Part shown: in pieces, positions 10,246 to 19,650 of the stretch
How the letters are laid out: each line of letters begins with the position of its first letter
Position numbering within the stretch: the stretch's first letter is position 1
From: Novosphingobium sp. SG751A
GTDB lineage: Bacteria; Pseudomonadota; Alphaproteobacteria; Sphingomonadales; Sphingomonadaceae
Direction: 5' to 3'
DNA length: 64,000 nt
NCBI RefSeq assembly: GCF_013149295.1
Contig: NZ_JABGCB010000010.1
Coordinates: 62,001-126,000, forward strand
Program-made: the position numbers and the translations under genes
Notes under the pieces: generated by a model
Databases searched by the model: none
What the model was told of the DNA's origin: nothing
The model's input: the letters and a program-made list of their open reading frames with translations, nothing else

Positions 10246-10956
10246 ATGCGGCGTTTGAGGCTGGCGTTTTTGGGCTTGTTGGCGATGGGCGGAGCGGCTT
10301 ATGCCGGGACGCCTTTGCGCGAAATGGCCGATCCGCCGCAGATCCATTACCTTAATCCAGCCGATGTCGCGCCGCGCCTGATCTTTGCGCCGCCGCCGGG
10401 CGAAGCTATGACACGGCAGGAACTGGATTTCCTTCACCGCCTGATCGCGGCGACGCCCGCCGACCGGATCGCCCGTGCCCGCGCCGATGGCGAGGATGAG
10501 ACGCCTGCGATCTACAGCGCTGCGCTGGGCCGCGATCTGCGCCAATTGCCCGCAACATGGAACCTGCTGGTGACCATCGAGGAAGAGGCCAATGCGGTGA
10601 TCGGTCCGGGCAAGGATGAATTTGCCCGGCCCCGGCCCTATCAGACCGACCCCACTATGCAGACCTGCAACGCTGTGAAGCCGGGTAAGAGCAAGCGTTC
10701 TTATCCCAGCGGCCATGCCAGCGTGGGTTATTCGATGGGCTGGGCGCTGGCGCGTCTGGCGCCGCAGCGGGCCGAGGCGGTGCTCGCGCGGGCCGATGAT
10801 TATGCGATGGGGCGGTGGTTTTGCGGGGTGCATTATCCCAGCGATACCTCGGCCAGCCGGGGCGTGGCGATGGTGGTGGTCGAGCGTTTGCTGAATGATC
10901 CGCGTCTTGCCGAACAGGTTGCGGCGGCGCGGGGGGAGTTGGCGGGGGTACGTTAA
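10246..10956 (+). CDS. Class A-type acid phosphatase (PAP2 superfamily), exported
   Basis: The 236-residue protein has a signal peptide (MRRLRLAFLGLLAMGGAAYA) and the three PAP2 phosphatase motifs: KDEFARPRPY, SYPSGHAS and GRWFCGVHYPSD. The catalytic histidines and arginines are all present, so it should be an active periplasmic phosphomonoesterase. GGGAGGCGGT upstream supports the ATG at 10246 over a longer start. The protein may release phosphate from organic esters outside the cytoplasm; the substrate is not predictable. Confidence 0.87.
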   Translation: MRRLRLAFLGLLAMGGAAYAGTPLREMADPPQIHYLNPADVAPRLIFAPPPGEAMTRQELDFLHRLIAATPADRIARARADGEDETPAIYSAALGRDLRQLPATWNLLVTIEEEANAVIGPGKDEFARPRPYQTDPTMQTCNAVKPGKSKRSYPSGHASVGYSMGWALARLAPQRAEAVLARADDYAMGRWFCGVHYPSDTSASRGVAMVVVERLLNDPRLAEQVAAARGELAGVR

Positions 10957-10961
10957 AGGGG

Positions 10962-10978
10962 TTTGCCCGCCGGAGGCC
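10962..10978 (-). repeat. Fragment of the dispersed palindromic element, M1 arm only
   Basis: On the minus strand this reads GCCTCCGGCGGGCAAA, the first arm of module M1 of the element described at 24.8-50.9 kb. It lies just beyond the argG terminator, on the strand sense to argG. The other modules are absent. Confidence 0.6.
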
Positions 10979-10980
10979 TT

Positions 10981-11020
10981 TTATAACAAAAATGCCGGAG
11001 ACCTCGCGGCCCCCGGCATT
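10981..11020 (-). terminator. Rho-independent terminator of argG
   Basis: On the minus strand AATGCCGG pairs with CCGGCATT across a 14-nt loop (11013-11020 with 10991-10998), followed by TTTGTTATAA. It lies about 25 nt after the argG stop. Confidence 0.8.
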
Positions 11021-11045
11021 CTCATTTCGGTTGTCCCAGCAAACC

Positions 11046-12257
11046 TTACTTCTGGTTCGCCAGCAGCTTCAGACGCAGCGCGTTCAGCTTGATGAAGCCG
11101 GCGGCGTCCTTCTGGTCATAGGCGCCCGCGTCATCTTCGAACGTCACGTGGCGCTCGCTGTATAGCGAATGGGGCGACTTGCGACCCACGACATAGGCGC
11201 CGCCCTTATAGAGCTTCAACCGCACCGTGCCCGAGACCTTGGCCTGCGAATGGTCGATGGCGGCCTGCAGCATTTCGCGCTCGGGGCTGAACCAGAAGCC
11301 GTTGTAGATCAGCTCGGCATACTTGGGCATGATCTCATCCTTGAGATGAGCCGCGCCGCGATCCAGCGTGATCGATTCGATGCCGCGATGCGCGCGGGCA
11401 TAGATTTCGCCGCCCGGCGTTTCATACATGCCGCGCGACTTCATGCCCACGAAACGGTTTTCAACGAGGTCGAGGCGGCCGATGCCATGCTTGCGGCCCA
11501 GTTCGTTCAAAGCGGCCAGCAGCGTGGCAGGCGACATCGCTTCGCCGTTCAGCGCCACACCATCGCCCTTTTCGAATTCGATCTCGATATATTCGGGGGC
11601 GTCGGGCGCGTCCTCGGGGTTAACCGTGCGCGAGTAGACGTAATCCGGGGTTTCCTGCCAAGGATCTTCCAGAACCTTGCCTTCCGACGACGTGTGCAGC
11701 AAGTTGGCGTCCGTCGAGAACGGGCTTTCGCCGCGCTTGTCCTTGGGCACGGGGATCTGGTGCTCTTCGGCCCACTTGATGAGAGCTGTGCGGCTGGTCA
11801 GGTCCCATTCGCGCCAGGGGGCGATGACCTTGATGCCCGGTTCCAGCGCATAGGCCGACAGTTCAAAGCGAACCTGATCGTTGCCCTTGCCGGTGGCGCC
11901 ATGCGAGACGGCATCGGCGCCGGTTTCGCGGGCGATTTCAATCAGACGCTTGGAAATCAGCGGGCGCGCAATCGAGGTGCCCAGCAAATAGTCGCCTTCA
12001 TAGCGGGCATTGGCGCGCATCATCGGGAAGACGAAATCGCGCACGAATTCCTCGCGCAGGTCGTCGATATAGATGTGCTCGGGCTTCACGCCCATCAGCT
12101 CGGCCTTGGCGCGGGCGGGGGCCAATTCCTCGCCCTGACCCAGATCGGCGGTGAAGGTCACCACTTCGCAATTATAGGTGACTTGCAGCCACTTGAGGAT
12201 GACCGAGGTGTCAAGCCCGCCCGAATAGGCGAGAACGACGCGCTTGATGTCTGACAT
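11046..12257 (-). CDS. argG: Argininosuccinate synthase
   Basis: The 403-residue protein begins [19 protein letters not shown]; the PP-loop for ATP is at residues 10-18. Further family signatures include [30 protein letters not shown] and [12 protein letters not shown]. It joins citrulline and aspartate with ATP to form argininosuccinate in arginine synthesis. Length matches the alphaproteobacterial family of about 400 residues. It is transcribed leftward alone and ends in a clear terminator. Confidence 0.97.
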   Translation of the reverse strand: MSDIKRVVLAYSGGLDTSVILKWLQVTYNCEVVTFTADLGQGEELAPARAKAELMGVKPEHIYIDDLREEFVRDFVFPMMRANARYEGDYLLGTSIARPLISKRLIEIARETGADAVSHGATGKGNDQVRFELSAYALEPGIKVIAPWREWDLTSRTALIKWAEEHQIPVPKDKRGESPFSTDANLLHTSSEGKVLEDPWQETPDYVYSRTVNPEDAPDAPEYIEIEFEKGDGVALNGEAMSPATLLAALNELGRKHGIGRLDLVENRFVGMKSRGMYETPGGEIYARAHRGIESITLDRGAAHLKDEIMPKYAELIYNGFWFSPEREMLQAAIDHSQAKVSGTVRLKLYKGGAYVVGRKSPHSLYSERHVTFEDDAGAYDQKDAAGFIKLNALRLKLLANQK

Positions 12258-12333
12258 GGGGCGCTCCGCATAGGAAGAAAGAGATTGGCGCCGCGCCTAG
12301 CAGGGCCTTGGCCGGGGGGCAAGGGTTTGGGGT

Positions 12334-13089
12334 CTATCCGCCCCGCGCCAGATAGAGAACATCGCGCGGCTGGGCGAGCAGATGCTGACCGGAATCGACA
12401 AACAGCGTTTCCCCGCTGGCCAGCCAGCCATCGGCAAGAAAAAGCGCGGCATCGGCAATCTCGGCCGGATCTGTCAACCGGCCCAGCAGGTTCATCCGGC
12501 CCGATGTCTCGTGCTCCTGCGGCTTCTGGTCGAAACTGGGCAGCATGGCGCCCGGCGCGATGGCGTAGATGCGATCATCCGCCTTTGCCGCGCCCATCGC
12601 CAGCATCCGCACCGTGGCGGACAAGGCATGTTTGGCCATCGTGTAACTGAAAAAATCGGGGTTAGGATTGGCCAGTTTCATGTCGGTAATGGCGATCACC
12701 CGGCGACCGGCGCGCGCGCGGGCATGGCGCAAAAAGGCCTGTGCCATGCGGGTGGGGGTTTGCGCATTGACGGTCATGGCCTCGGCAAACACGTCCGGGT
12801 CCATCGCGCGTGCGTCGTCATAGCGGAACACCGCGGCCGAATTGACCAATATGCGCCAGTCGCCCAACCGCTGCGCCAAAGCCTCCACCATAGCCACGCC
12901 CGCATCCGGATCGGCCAGGTCGCATCCCACACATTCCGCGCTGGGCAATTGCGCTGCCAATGCCTCGGCATCGGCTCGGCTTTGGCCATAGTGGATCACG
13001 ACATGCCATCCCGCCGCGCCAAAACGATGAGCAATGCGCGCGCCAATACGCTTGGCGCCGCCGGTGATAAGCAGGGTAGGCCGGGTCAT
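12334..13089 (-). CDS. SDR oxidoreductase, pteridine-reductase-like
   Basis: A 251-residue short-chain dehydrogenase with the NADPH-binding motif TGGAKRIG at residues 9-16; the basic residues suggest NADPH. The active-site pattern is Asp136-x12-Tyr149-x3-Lys153, with Asp where most SDRs have Ser. That Asp/Tyr/Lys arrangement is characteristic of pteridine reductase PTR1 and relatives such as FolM, so dihydropteridine or dihydromonapterin reduction is likely. The ATG at 13089 is used; a GTG five codons upstream is possible. Confidence 0.75.
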   Translation of the reverse strand: MTRPTLLITGGAKRIGARIAHRFGAAGWHVVIHYGQSRADAEALAAQLPSAECVGCDLADPDAGVAMVEALAQRLGDWRILVNSAAVFRYDDARAMDPDVFAEAMTVNAQTPTRMAQAFLRHARARAGRRVIAITDMKLANPNPDFFSYTMAKHALSATVRMLAMGAAKADDRIYAIAPGAMLPSFDQKPQEHETSGRMNLLGRLTDPAEIADAALFLADGWLASGETLFVDSGQHLLAQPRDVLYLARGG

Positions 13090-13179
13090 GCCCCCATCAA
13101 GCACAAAGCGCGCGATGTGGGAACCCGGCTTGAGGGGAACGCAAGAACCGCTATGCTATGCCTCTGAAAGGAAATGGCG

Positions 13180-14010
13180 ATGCGGTTGGATCTGGTCGAT
13201 GTCTTTGTGAATGGTGCGCTTTCGGGCAATCCTCTGGCGGTGGTGCATGGGGCCGATGGGATGTCGGATACGGCGATGCAGTCGCTGGCCCGCTGGATCG
13301 GCTTTTCCGAGACCACCTTCCTGCTGATCCCCACGAATCCCGAGGCCGATTATCGGGTGCGGATATTTACCCCCACGCTCGAACTGCCCTTTGCCGGCCA
13401 CCCTACGCTGGGCAGCGCCTATGCCTGGCGCGCGGCGGGCGGTGTGGCCAAGGGCGCGCGGATCATGCAGGAATGCGGGGTCGGGCTGGTGCCGGTGCGT
13501 TTGACGGACGACGGGCTGGCCTTTCGCGCCCCACCGCTGCGGCATAGCGGACCTTTGTCCGAGGCTGAACGCACCGCCGCTCTGGCGCAATTGCGCCTCG
13601 CGCCTGAGGATGTGATCGAGGCCGTGCATGTCGAAAACGGCCCTCCATGGCAATTGATCCGCCTGCGCAGCGCGCAGGCCGTTCTGGCGGTTTCGCCGGT
13701 GATCGCGGCGGAAGGGGTGGTCGATCTGGGCCTGATCGGGCCTTCTGACGAGCCGGGCGTTGATTGGGAAGTCCGCGCCTTTTTCACCGCACCCGGCGGC
13801 ATTCTGGCCGAAGACCCCGTGACCGGCAGCTTTAACGCCGGGGCCGCGCTTCATCTGTATGAAAGCGGTCTGGCCACGGGCGATTATGTCGCGTCGCAGG
13901 GGCGCATGACCGGGGCGGATGGCCGGGTTTATGTTTCACGCGATGCCGATGGTGTGTGGATTGGCGGACAGGTGCGCGCGGTGGGCGCGGGGGCAGATCT
14001 GACGATTTAG
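13180..14010 (+). CDS. PhzF family isomerase-like protein
   Basis: A 276-residue PhzF-superfamily protein: N-terminal LDLVDVFVNGALSGNPLAVV, putative catalytic Glu44 in GFSETTFLL, then FTPTLELPFAGHPTLGSAYAW and in the second half EDPVTGSFNAGAALHLY. The fold is a pseudo-symmetric epimerase fold like diaminopimelate epimerase. AAAGGA upstream is 7 nt from the ATG at 13180 but only one nt from the ATG two codons earlier, so the later start is chosen. No phenazine genes are nearby, so the substrate is unknown. Confidence 0.85.
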   Translation: MRLDLVDVFVNGALSGNPLAVVHGADGMSDTAMQSLARWIGFSETTFLLIPTNPEADYRVRIFTPTLELPFAGHPTLGSAYAWRAAGGVAKGARIMQECGVGLVPVRLTDDGLAFRAPPLRHSGPLSEAERTAALAQLRLAPEDVIEAVHVENGPPWQLIRLRSAQAVLAVSPVIAAEGVVDLGLIGPSDEPGVDWEVRAFFTAPGGILAEDPVTGSFNAGAALHLYESGLATGDYVASQGRMTGADGRVYVSRDADGVWIGGQVRAVGAGADLTI

Positions 14011-14046
14011 GCTTTCTGGAGGTAAGTCTTTCCTACAATAACCTAT

Positions 14047-15135
14047 ATGGATAAATCTCCATCATCCTCACCCGGAATGATGGAGTTTCCCGTGGCCAAT
14101 CCCAAGATCAGCTATCCCGCTACCTTCACTCCCGCCCATGCCATGGCCTTTGCCAGCGCCGACAACACCGCCGCCACCGTTTCCGCCGGCAATCCGCTGC
14201 CGGTGGCGCTGGGCGACGGGGCGCTGGCTGGGCTGGGGGCGCTGGGCGATGCGGCGGCTTCTTCCGATACGGCCAGCGTCGGGCTGATCGCGCTGTTTAA
14301 GCGCCTGCTGGGGAAACTGCCCGCCAGCATCGGCCAGAAACCCGCCGCCGCCAGCCTGCCCGTTGTGCTGGCCAGCGATCAGGGTGCGATCCCCGCGCTG
14401 GTCGATGCGGTCAGTGATGGCGCGACCACCAACGGCAGCGCCACCAGCGCGGCCACCGTCGTCACGCTGAATACCGCCGGTTTTGGCGGAGGCAGTTTCC
14501 AGATCACCGGCATCGGTACGAGCAATACCGTTTCTTTTGAACAATCGAACGACAATGCCACATGGATCGTCCTGCCGGTCAATCCGGCCAGCGCCACCAC
14601 GGCGGCCCCCGTCACCACCGCCACGGCCACCGGTCTTTTCAATTTCATCGCCACCGCTGCGTATGTCCGCGCGCGCGTATCGACCTATGGCAGCGGCACG
14701 GTTGCCATCGCCGCGACCCAAAAGCGCAGCCGCGCCGCCGCTGACCAGATTGCCGCTGCCGTCCTGACGACCTCGAGCGCACAGGTCGGCTATACGCTCA
14801 ACAACACCGGCTACACCGACAGCACCACCGCTCTTGCCGCCAGCGCCACCTATACCGGCACGGGCCGGGCCACCACCGGGCTTGTCTATGCCACGCGGTT
14901 CAAGGCGCGCGCCTACGCGGATGCGGCGGGCACGCTTTACATCGATCAGTCGCTTGACAGCGGTTCGACATGGCAGGTGGTGGCCAGCGGGGCGATGACG
15001 GCCGGGGCGGCGCTTGACCTGAACGTTGCGATCACCGGCGCGTTTGGCAGCGCGAACCAGTTTCGCGTGCGATGCGTCAATGGCGCGGCGGCGCAGACGC
15101 TGTTGCGCCTTTCCTCGGTCTATACCACGGTGTAA
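14047..15135 (+). CDS. Phage-structural-like orphan protein
   Basis: Up to 362 residues, rich in Ala, Thr and Ser and predicted mostly beta. Segments such as LFKRLLGKLPASIGQ and AAASLPVVLASDQGAIP resemble a linker motif of phage tail or capsid-associated proteins, and AAYVRARVSTYGSGTVAIA resembles their beta modules. No signal peptide is seen. The ATG at 14047 has a distant GGAGGT, whereas an in-frame GTG at 14092 has GGAG at good spacing, so the true start may be 14092. No phage neighbours exist, so this is either a remnant or a domesticated gene. Confidence 0.6.
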   Translation: MDKSPSSSPGMMEFPVANPKISYPATFTPAHAMAFASADNTAATVSAGNPLPVALGDGALAGLGALGDAAASSDTASVGLIALFKRLLGKLPASIGQKPAAASLPVVLASDQGAIPALVDAVSDGATTNGSATSAATVVTLNTAGFGGGSFQITGIGTSNTVSFEQSNDNATWIVLPVNPASATTAAPVTTATATGLFNFIATAAYVRARVSTYGSGTVAIAATQKRSRAAADQIAAAVLTTSSAQVGYTLNNTGYTDSTTALAASATYTGTGRATTGLVYATRFKARAYADAAGTLYIDQSLDSGSTWQVVASGAMTAGAALDLNVAITGAFGSANQFRVRCVNGAAAQTLLRLSSVYTTV

Positions 15136-15188
15136 TGACCATCGGTCCGCTCCGGCCTGCCCGCTCTGGCATCGCGCCGGGGCGGGCC

Positions 15189-15773
15189 TTATCCGCCAAA
15201 TACCGCGAAAAAGCGGCGATGGTGGAACACCCAGACCTCGTTGAAATGATTGCTCGCTTGCGCGCAGGCATCCTGCCACCAGGCCAGCGAAGGATCGGCC
15301 AGCCCCTCGATCCATGTCGTGTTCGACCGGATCAGCAGGCCATCGCAGCGCTCATAGCGTTTCGCGCATTTCTTGGCGATCAGCCGCGCGATTTCGGCGG
15401 CATAGGCATCGGGCGCGATCATTACTGGTGTGGGCGAGACATAGGGCGCGCCCAGTTCGAACTGGCGGCAGGTCGTCTCATAGGCCGTGTTGCGATGAAC
15501 CAGCGGATTGTCCGCCTCGGTATTTTCAAAGACCAGTTCACGCTCATGCAGCCGGATCTCGAAATCGGGCGTGGGCTTGCCGGTTTCGGGCAGCAGCCGC
15601 ACCGCCTCGGCATGGCGATGCTGGGCGAAACTGGCGGCCATGAAGGCCTCGCGGAAAGTCTTGCCGCGCTGGCTGCGGATCTCGCATTCGCTGGCCAGTT
15701 GATGCCCCACCCTGCTGGCCAGAGCCAGCATATCGGGCGGGGTCATCCATCCGCCAACCGGGATCACGCCCAC
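15189..15773 (-). CDS. Conserved hypothetical protein downstream of rlmN
   Basis: A 194-residue soluble protein that I do not recognise. It contains TPDFEIRLHERELVFENTEAD, then many aromatic and acidic residues, and ends HHRRFFAVFGG. The PDFE..E..E spacing loosely recalls PD-(D/E)xK nuclease-fold proteins, but I cannot claim that function. The GTG at 15773 lies 5 nt after the rlmN stop, so the two are probably cotranscribed; an internal ATG at 15746 is an alternative start. Confidence 0.65.
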   Translation of the reverse strand: MGVIPVGGWMTPPDMLALASRVGHQLASECEIRSQRGKTFREAFMAASFAQHRHAEAVRLLPETGKPTPDFEIRLHERELVFENTEADNPLVHRNTAYETTCRQFELGAPYVSPTPVMIAPDAYAAEIARLIAKKCAKRYERCDGLLIRSNTTWIEGLADPSLAWWQDACAQASNHFNEVWVFHHRRFFAVFGG

Positions 15774-15777
15774 GGTT

Positions 15778-17061
15778 TTATCCCAGAGCAGCCTGCTTTT
15801 CCTCAGCCAGACGGTCGAGTTCGGCGCGCGACATTTTCTGCGCCGAGGTCTTCAATTGCCCGCAGGCCGCATCGATATCGCGCCCGCGCGGAGTGCGAAC
15901 CGGGGCCGAAATGCCCGCCTCGAAAATGATGTTCGAAAACTGGCGGATGCGCTCAGGCGTGCTGCATTCGTAAATCGCGCCGGGCCATGGGTTGAACGGG
16001 ATCAGGTTCACCTTGGCGGGCAAATTATACTGGCGCAGCAGGCGCACCAACTCGCGGGCGTGCTCGTCGGTGTCGTTCTTGTCTTTCAGCATCACATATT
16101 CAAACGTGATGCGCCGTGAATTGGACGCGCCGGGATAATCCGCACAGGCCTGAAGCAGCTCTTCAATGCCATATTTGCGGTTGATCGGCACGATCTCGTC
16201 GCGCACTTCCTTGGTCACGGCATGGAGCGAAACGGCCAGATTGACGCCGATTTCCTCGCCGCACTGGGCCATCATCGGCACCACGCCGCTGGTGGAAAGC
16301 GTGATGCGGCGCTTGGACAGGGCCAGCCCGTCGCCATCCATCACCAGCTTGAGCGCGCCCTTCACATTGTCGAAATTATACAGCGGCTCGCCCATGCCCA
16401 TCATCACGATGTTGGTGAGCAAACGGCCATCGGGCGAATAGCCGCCCTCATCATCGACCAGATCATCGGTCAGCGCGGCCAGATCGGCCTGACCCGCCTT
16501 GGGCCACTCGCCCAGCGCATCGCGCGCCAGCATGACCTGCCCCACAATCTCGCCCGGCGTCAGATTGCGCACCAGACGCATCGTGCCGGTGTGGCAGAAG
16601 CGGCAATTGAGCGTGCAGCCCACCTGCGAGGAGACGCACAAAGTTCCGCGATCTGCATCGGGGATGAACACCATTTCGAACTCATGCCCGTCATCGGTGC
16701 GTAGCAGCCATTTGCGCGTGCCATCCTCGCTATGCTGCGAGACGACGATTTCCGGGCGGCCAATGACGAAGCGCTCGGTCATCCACGGGCGCATGGTCTT
16801 GGCAATATCGGTCATCGCGTCAAAATCGGTGACGCCGCGATGATAGATCCAGTGATAGACCTGCTTGGCGCGCAGCTTGGCCTGCTTGGGCTCAAGCCCC
16901 GCTTCGGCAAAGATTTCGACGATGCGCGGGCGGGGCAGGCCCAGCAGATCGACGCGGCCATCGGCGCGCGCGGTGATGTCGCGCGCGGTCACAACAGGGT
17001 CGATATGGCCCGCAATCGGCATCGACGTGGGCAGGGGAGAATTGGGAAGGGGGGTGCTCAT
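15778..17061 (-). CDS. rlmN: 23S rRNA/tRNA adenine C2-methyltransferase
   Basis: A 427-residue radical-SAM protein. The iron-sulfur cluster cysteines are C149, C153 and C156 in [12 protein letters not shown]. The family motifs [20 protein letters not shown] and [19 protein letters not shown] are intact, as is the C-terminal catalytic region [16 protein letters not shown]. It methylates C2 of an adenosine in 23S rRNA and in some tRNAs. The ATG at 17061 was chosen (MSTPLPNS); a start four codons upstream is possible. Confidence 0.95.
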   Translation of the reverse strand: MSTPLPNSPLPTSMPIAGHIDPVVTARDITARADGRVDLLGLPRPRIVEIFAEAGLEPKQAKLRAKQVYHWIYHRGVTDFDAMTDIAKTMRPWMTERFVIGRPEIVVSQHSEDGTRKWLLRTDDGHEFEMVFIPDADRGTLCVSSQVGCTLNCRFCHTGTMRLVRNLTPGEIVGQVMLARDALGEWPKAGQADLAALTDDLVDDEGGYSPDGRLLTNIVMMGMGEPLYNFDNVKGALKLVMDGDGLALSKRRITLSTSGVVPMMAQCGEEIGVNLAVSLHAVTKEVRDEIVPINRKYGIEELLQACADYPGASNSRRITFEYVMLKDKNDTDEHARELVRLLRQYNLPAKVNLIPFNPWPGAIYECSTPERIRQFSNIIFEAGISAPVRTPRGRDIDAACGQLKTSAQKMSRAELDRLAEEKQAALG

Positions 17062-17107
17062 AGCCGCGCCCATAGCCGCGAATCGGTCAAAATGCTACCC
17101 TGACGCC

Positions 17108-17593
17108 TTATCGCCCCGCACAGGCCAGCGCAGCCGCATCCATTGCCGTTGCCGCTCCGGGCAACGTGTATTGGTCGGCAAACATGCGCCCTGCGCCATC
17201 GCGCGATGAAACGGTCATGATCTCGCCCGAGCGCATCGCGGCCACGATGGCCGCCTCCATCCGCGCATCGGCCGCCCATGCATCGATCCCGCCGCCCATC
17301 AGCCGGTAATGTTGCCCCCCCAGCGACAATTGCACCCCCGCGCCCGGCTGCATCCGGCGCGAGAGGCGGAAATGGACCTGTCCGCGCACGCCCTTTTTCG
17401 GCCACAGGCCAACATCGGCATAGGCGTCGACGTCTGCTTTTGCGGTCTTTTCCGGCATGGCGATGGCATAGCAGCGCGGGATGCCTGCATCACGAAAGGC
17501 GCCCCATGAGCCAAACATGCCCAGCGCATCGCGGGCCTGCGCAGGCGCGGCGGTCAGGGCAAACAGGCAAAGAAAAAAGGCCGGGCGTTTCAT
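17108..17593 (-). CDS. Exported IalB-like protein
   Basis: A 161-residue protein with signal peptide MKRPAFFLCLFALTAAPAQA. The mature part starts FGSWGAFRDAGIPRCYAIA and contains DAWAADARMEAAIVAAMRSG and, near the end, AATAMDAAALACAG with a second Cys that could pair with the first. This resembles the invasion-associated locus B (IalB)-like family of alphaproteobacteria, whose role in non-pathogens is unknown. AAAGGAGG precedes the ATG. It lies 34 nt downstream of amt and may share its transcript. Confidence 0.7.
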   Translation of the reverse strand: MKRPAFFLCLFALTAAPAQARDALGMFGSWGAFRDAGIPRCYAIAMPEKTAKADVDAYADVGLWPKKGVRGQVHFRLSRRMQPGAGVQLSLGGQHYRLMGGGIDAWAADARMEAAIVAAMRSGEIMTVSSRDGAGRMFADQYTLPGAATAMDAAALACAGR

Positions 17594-17627
17594 CACCCGG
17601 CCTCCTTTATCACACGGCAAAACCGGA

Positions 17628-18947
17628 TCAATCCAGTTCCCACGCCCTTTCGCCATGCGAGGTGATGTCGAGGCCTTCGCGCTCGTCATCCTCGCTGGCG
17701 CGCATCGGCATAACCTTGCCCAGACCCACGGCCAGAACATAGGAAATCACCGCCGACCATGTCGCCGTCACGCCCACGCCCACGGCCTGCGCCACGACCT
17801 GATGGCCCATGCTGCCGCCCGCTGCATAGCCCGTGCCGCCCAGCGCCAGGCTCATTGCCACAGCAAGGCCGAGCGAACCGATCATCCCGCCCACGCCATG
17901 CACGGCGAACACGTCGAGCGAATCGTCGATCTTCCAGCGCTGCTTGACCAACTGGATCATGCCATAGCACACGCAGGCGCCCGCCAGACCGAAGGCCGCC
18001 GCGCTGCCTGTGGCGATCATGCCCGCCGCCGGGGTAACGGTGGCAAGGCCCGCTACCGCGCCGGTGGCAAAGCCAACGCTGGTCGGTTTGCCCACATGTG
18101 CCGCTTCGATGCCGATCCATACCAGCGCCGCCGCACAGGCCGCCGTATGAGTGTTGAGAATGGCCGAGGCCGCCGCCGCGCTGCCCGTCAGCGCGCTGCC
18201 ACCGTTAAAGCCGAACCAGCCGACCCAGAGCAAACCCGCGCCCAGCATGGTCAAGGCAGGCGAATGAGGCAGCATCAGCGTCTTTGGGAAACCAGTCCGT
18301 GCGCCCAGCACCCATGCGGCCACCAGCGCCGAAACGCCCGCCGTGGTATGCACCACAATGCCGCCTGCAAAATCGAGCGTGCCATAGTGCGAGGCCATCC
18401 AGCCGCCGCCCCAGATCCAATGCGCGACCGGCGCATAGACCAGCAGGCCCCACAGCCCGCAAAAGGCCACGACCCAGCCGAAACGCGCCCGGTCCACCCA
18501 TGCCCCCGCCATCAGCGCAGGCGTGATCGCGGCAAAGCAGAGCTGGAACAGCGCAAACGTGTTTTCGGGCAGCGTGGTGCCGGCGCGCACCGGGGCCAGA
18601 TGGGCCAGACCCAGACCCGACAGGCCCCCGATCCAGCCATTCGTCACCGGCCCAAACGCCAGCGCATAGCCCACCAGCACCCAGACCAGCGAGGCCACTG
18701 CCGTGATGACGCCCACCTGCACCATTACCGACAGGAAATTCTTGGCCCGTACCAGACCGCCGTAAAACAGCGAAAGCCCTGGCAGACACATCAACAGCAC
18801 CAGCGCGCTGGAGATCAGGATCCATACTGTATCGGCGGGACTGGCGCTGGTTGTCGATTGAGCCAGAACAGGGGTGGGGCAAAGCAGCGCGGCAGCCATA
18901 AGGCTGCGACGATGCGCTGCCCAAAGGCCGGTTGGCCGATGGCGCAT
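17628..18947 (-). CDS. amt: Ammonium transporter
   Basis: A 439-residue Amt/Mep/Rh channel with a signal-like N-terminus (MAAALLCPTPVLAQ) and 11 membrane segments. Signatures include FYGGLVRAKNFLS, DFAGGIVVHTTAGVSALVAAW (pore histidine and conserved Asp), GFNGGSALTGS and DVFAVHGVGGMIGS (second pore histidine). The protein conducts ammonium/ammonia into the cytoplasm. A glnK gene, the usual partner encoding the PII regulator, is not adjacent; upstream is a GreB-type gene in the same direction 130 nt away. Confidence 0.95.
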   Translation of the reverse strand: MRHRPTGLWAAHRRSLMAAALLCPTPVLAQSTTSASPADTVWILISSALVLLMCLPGLSLFYGGLVRAKNFLSVMVQVGVITAVASLVWVLVGYALAFGPVTNGWIGGLSGLGLAHLAPVRAGTTLPENTFALFQLCFAAITPALMAGAWVDRARFGWVVAFCGLWGLLVYAPVAHWIWGGGWMASHYGTLDFAGGIVVHTTAGVSALVAAWVLGARTGFPKTLMLPHSPALTMLGAGLLWVGWFGFNGGSALTGSAAAASAILNTHTAACAAALVWIGIEAAHVGKPTSVGFATGAVAGLATVTPAAGMIATGSAAAFGLAGACVCYGMIQLVKQRWKIDDSLDVFAVHGVGGMIGSLGLAVAMSLALGGTGYAAGGSMGHQVVAQAVGVGVTATWSAVISYVLAVGLGKVMPMRASEDDEREGLDITSHGERAWELD

Positions 18948-19079
18948 GGTGTGTCTCCTCGAACAGCGCCATCCGATCCCGGCGCTTTCCTCCGCGAAGC
19001 GCCTTAGATGCGAAGCTTTCCTGCACGCAAGAGCGAAAATTGATGCATTTTATTGCTCAGTGGGCGTTTTAGGGGCCTC

Positions 19080-19610
19080 TTAGGGGTGCGCGGGATAGGT
19101 TATCGCCATCACTTCCCACTCTTTTTCGCCGCCGGGCAATGTCACCCGGCGCAAATCGCCCAATCCCGCCCCGCGCAGCGCCCGCGAAATCGGCGCCGAC
19201 CATCCGATCAATCCCTTGGTGGCATCCTGCTCATCATCGCCCACAAAGGTCAGATGCTTGCGACGGTCATCCTCATCGGCAATCTCGACGGTGGCGCCGA
19301 ACCAGACGCGGCCCCGATCCTCCTGCCGTGCAGGGTCCACCACGCGGCACGCCTTCATCCGCCGCGCCAGATGGGCCAGTTCGCGGTCGATCTCGCGCAT
19401 CCGTTTACGGCCATAGAGATAGTCGCCATTTTCCGAGCGGTCGCCATTGCCCGCCGCCCAACTGACGATCTCGACAATCGCGGGGCGTTCGGTGCCCAGC
19501 AGATGATCGTAACGCGCGCGCAGCGCCGCCATGCCCGCAGGCGTGATCGGCGGGCCTTCGCCGGGGGCTTTCGGGGCGGCAGGCTTGGGGGCGGGGCGCA
19601 TGTTTCTCAT
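19080..19610 (-). CDS. greB: Transcription elongation factor of the GreA/GreB family
   Basis: A 176-residue protein whose core matches GreB: ITPAGMAALRARYDHLL, a coiled-coil with GNGDRSENGDYLYGRKRMREIDREL containing the acidic tip residues, then RVWFGATVEIADEDD and the C-terminal DATKGLIGWSAPISRALRGAGLGD. The RSENGDY tip and YGRKRMREID favour GreB over GreA. It would stimulate transcript cleavage by backtracked RNA polymerase. The Pro/Ala-rich N-terminal 20 residues are an extension. Confidence 0.88.
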   Translation of the reverse strand: MRNMRPAPKPAAPKAPGEGPPITPAGMAALRARYDHLLGTERPAIVEIVSWAAGNGDRSENGDYLYGRKRMREIDRELAHLARRMKACRVVDPARQEDRGRVWFGATVEIADEDDRRKHLTFVGDDEQDATKGLIGWSAPISRALRGAGLGDLRRVTLPGGEKEWEVMAITYPAHP

Positions 19611-19650
19611 GGGCGGGGCATAGGGTCAGGCCTGCGCCCAAGGCAAGGGT

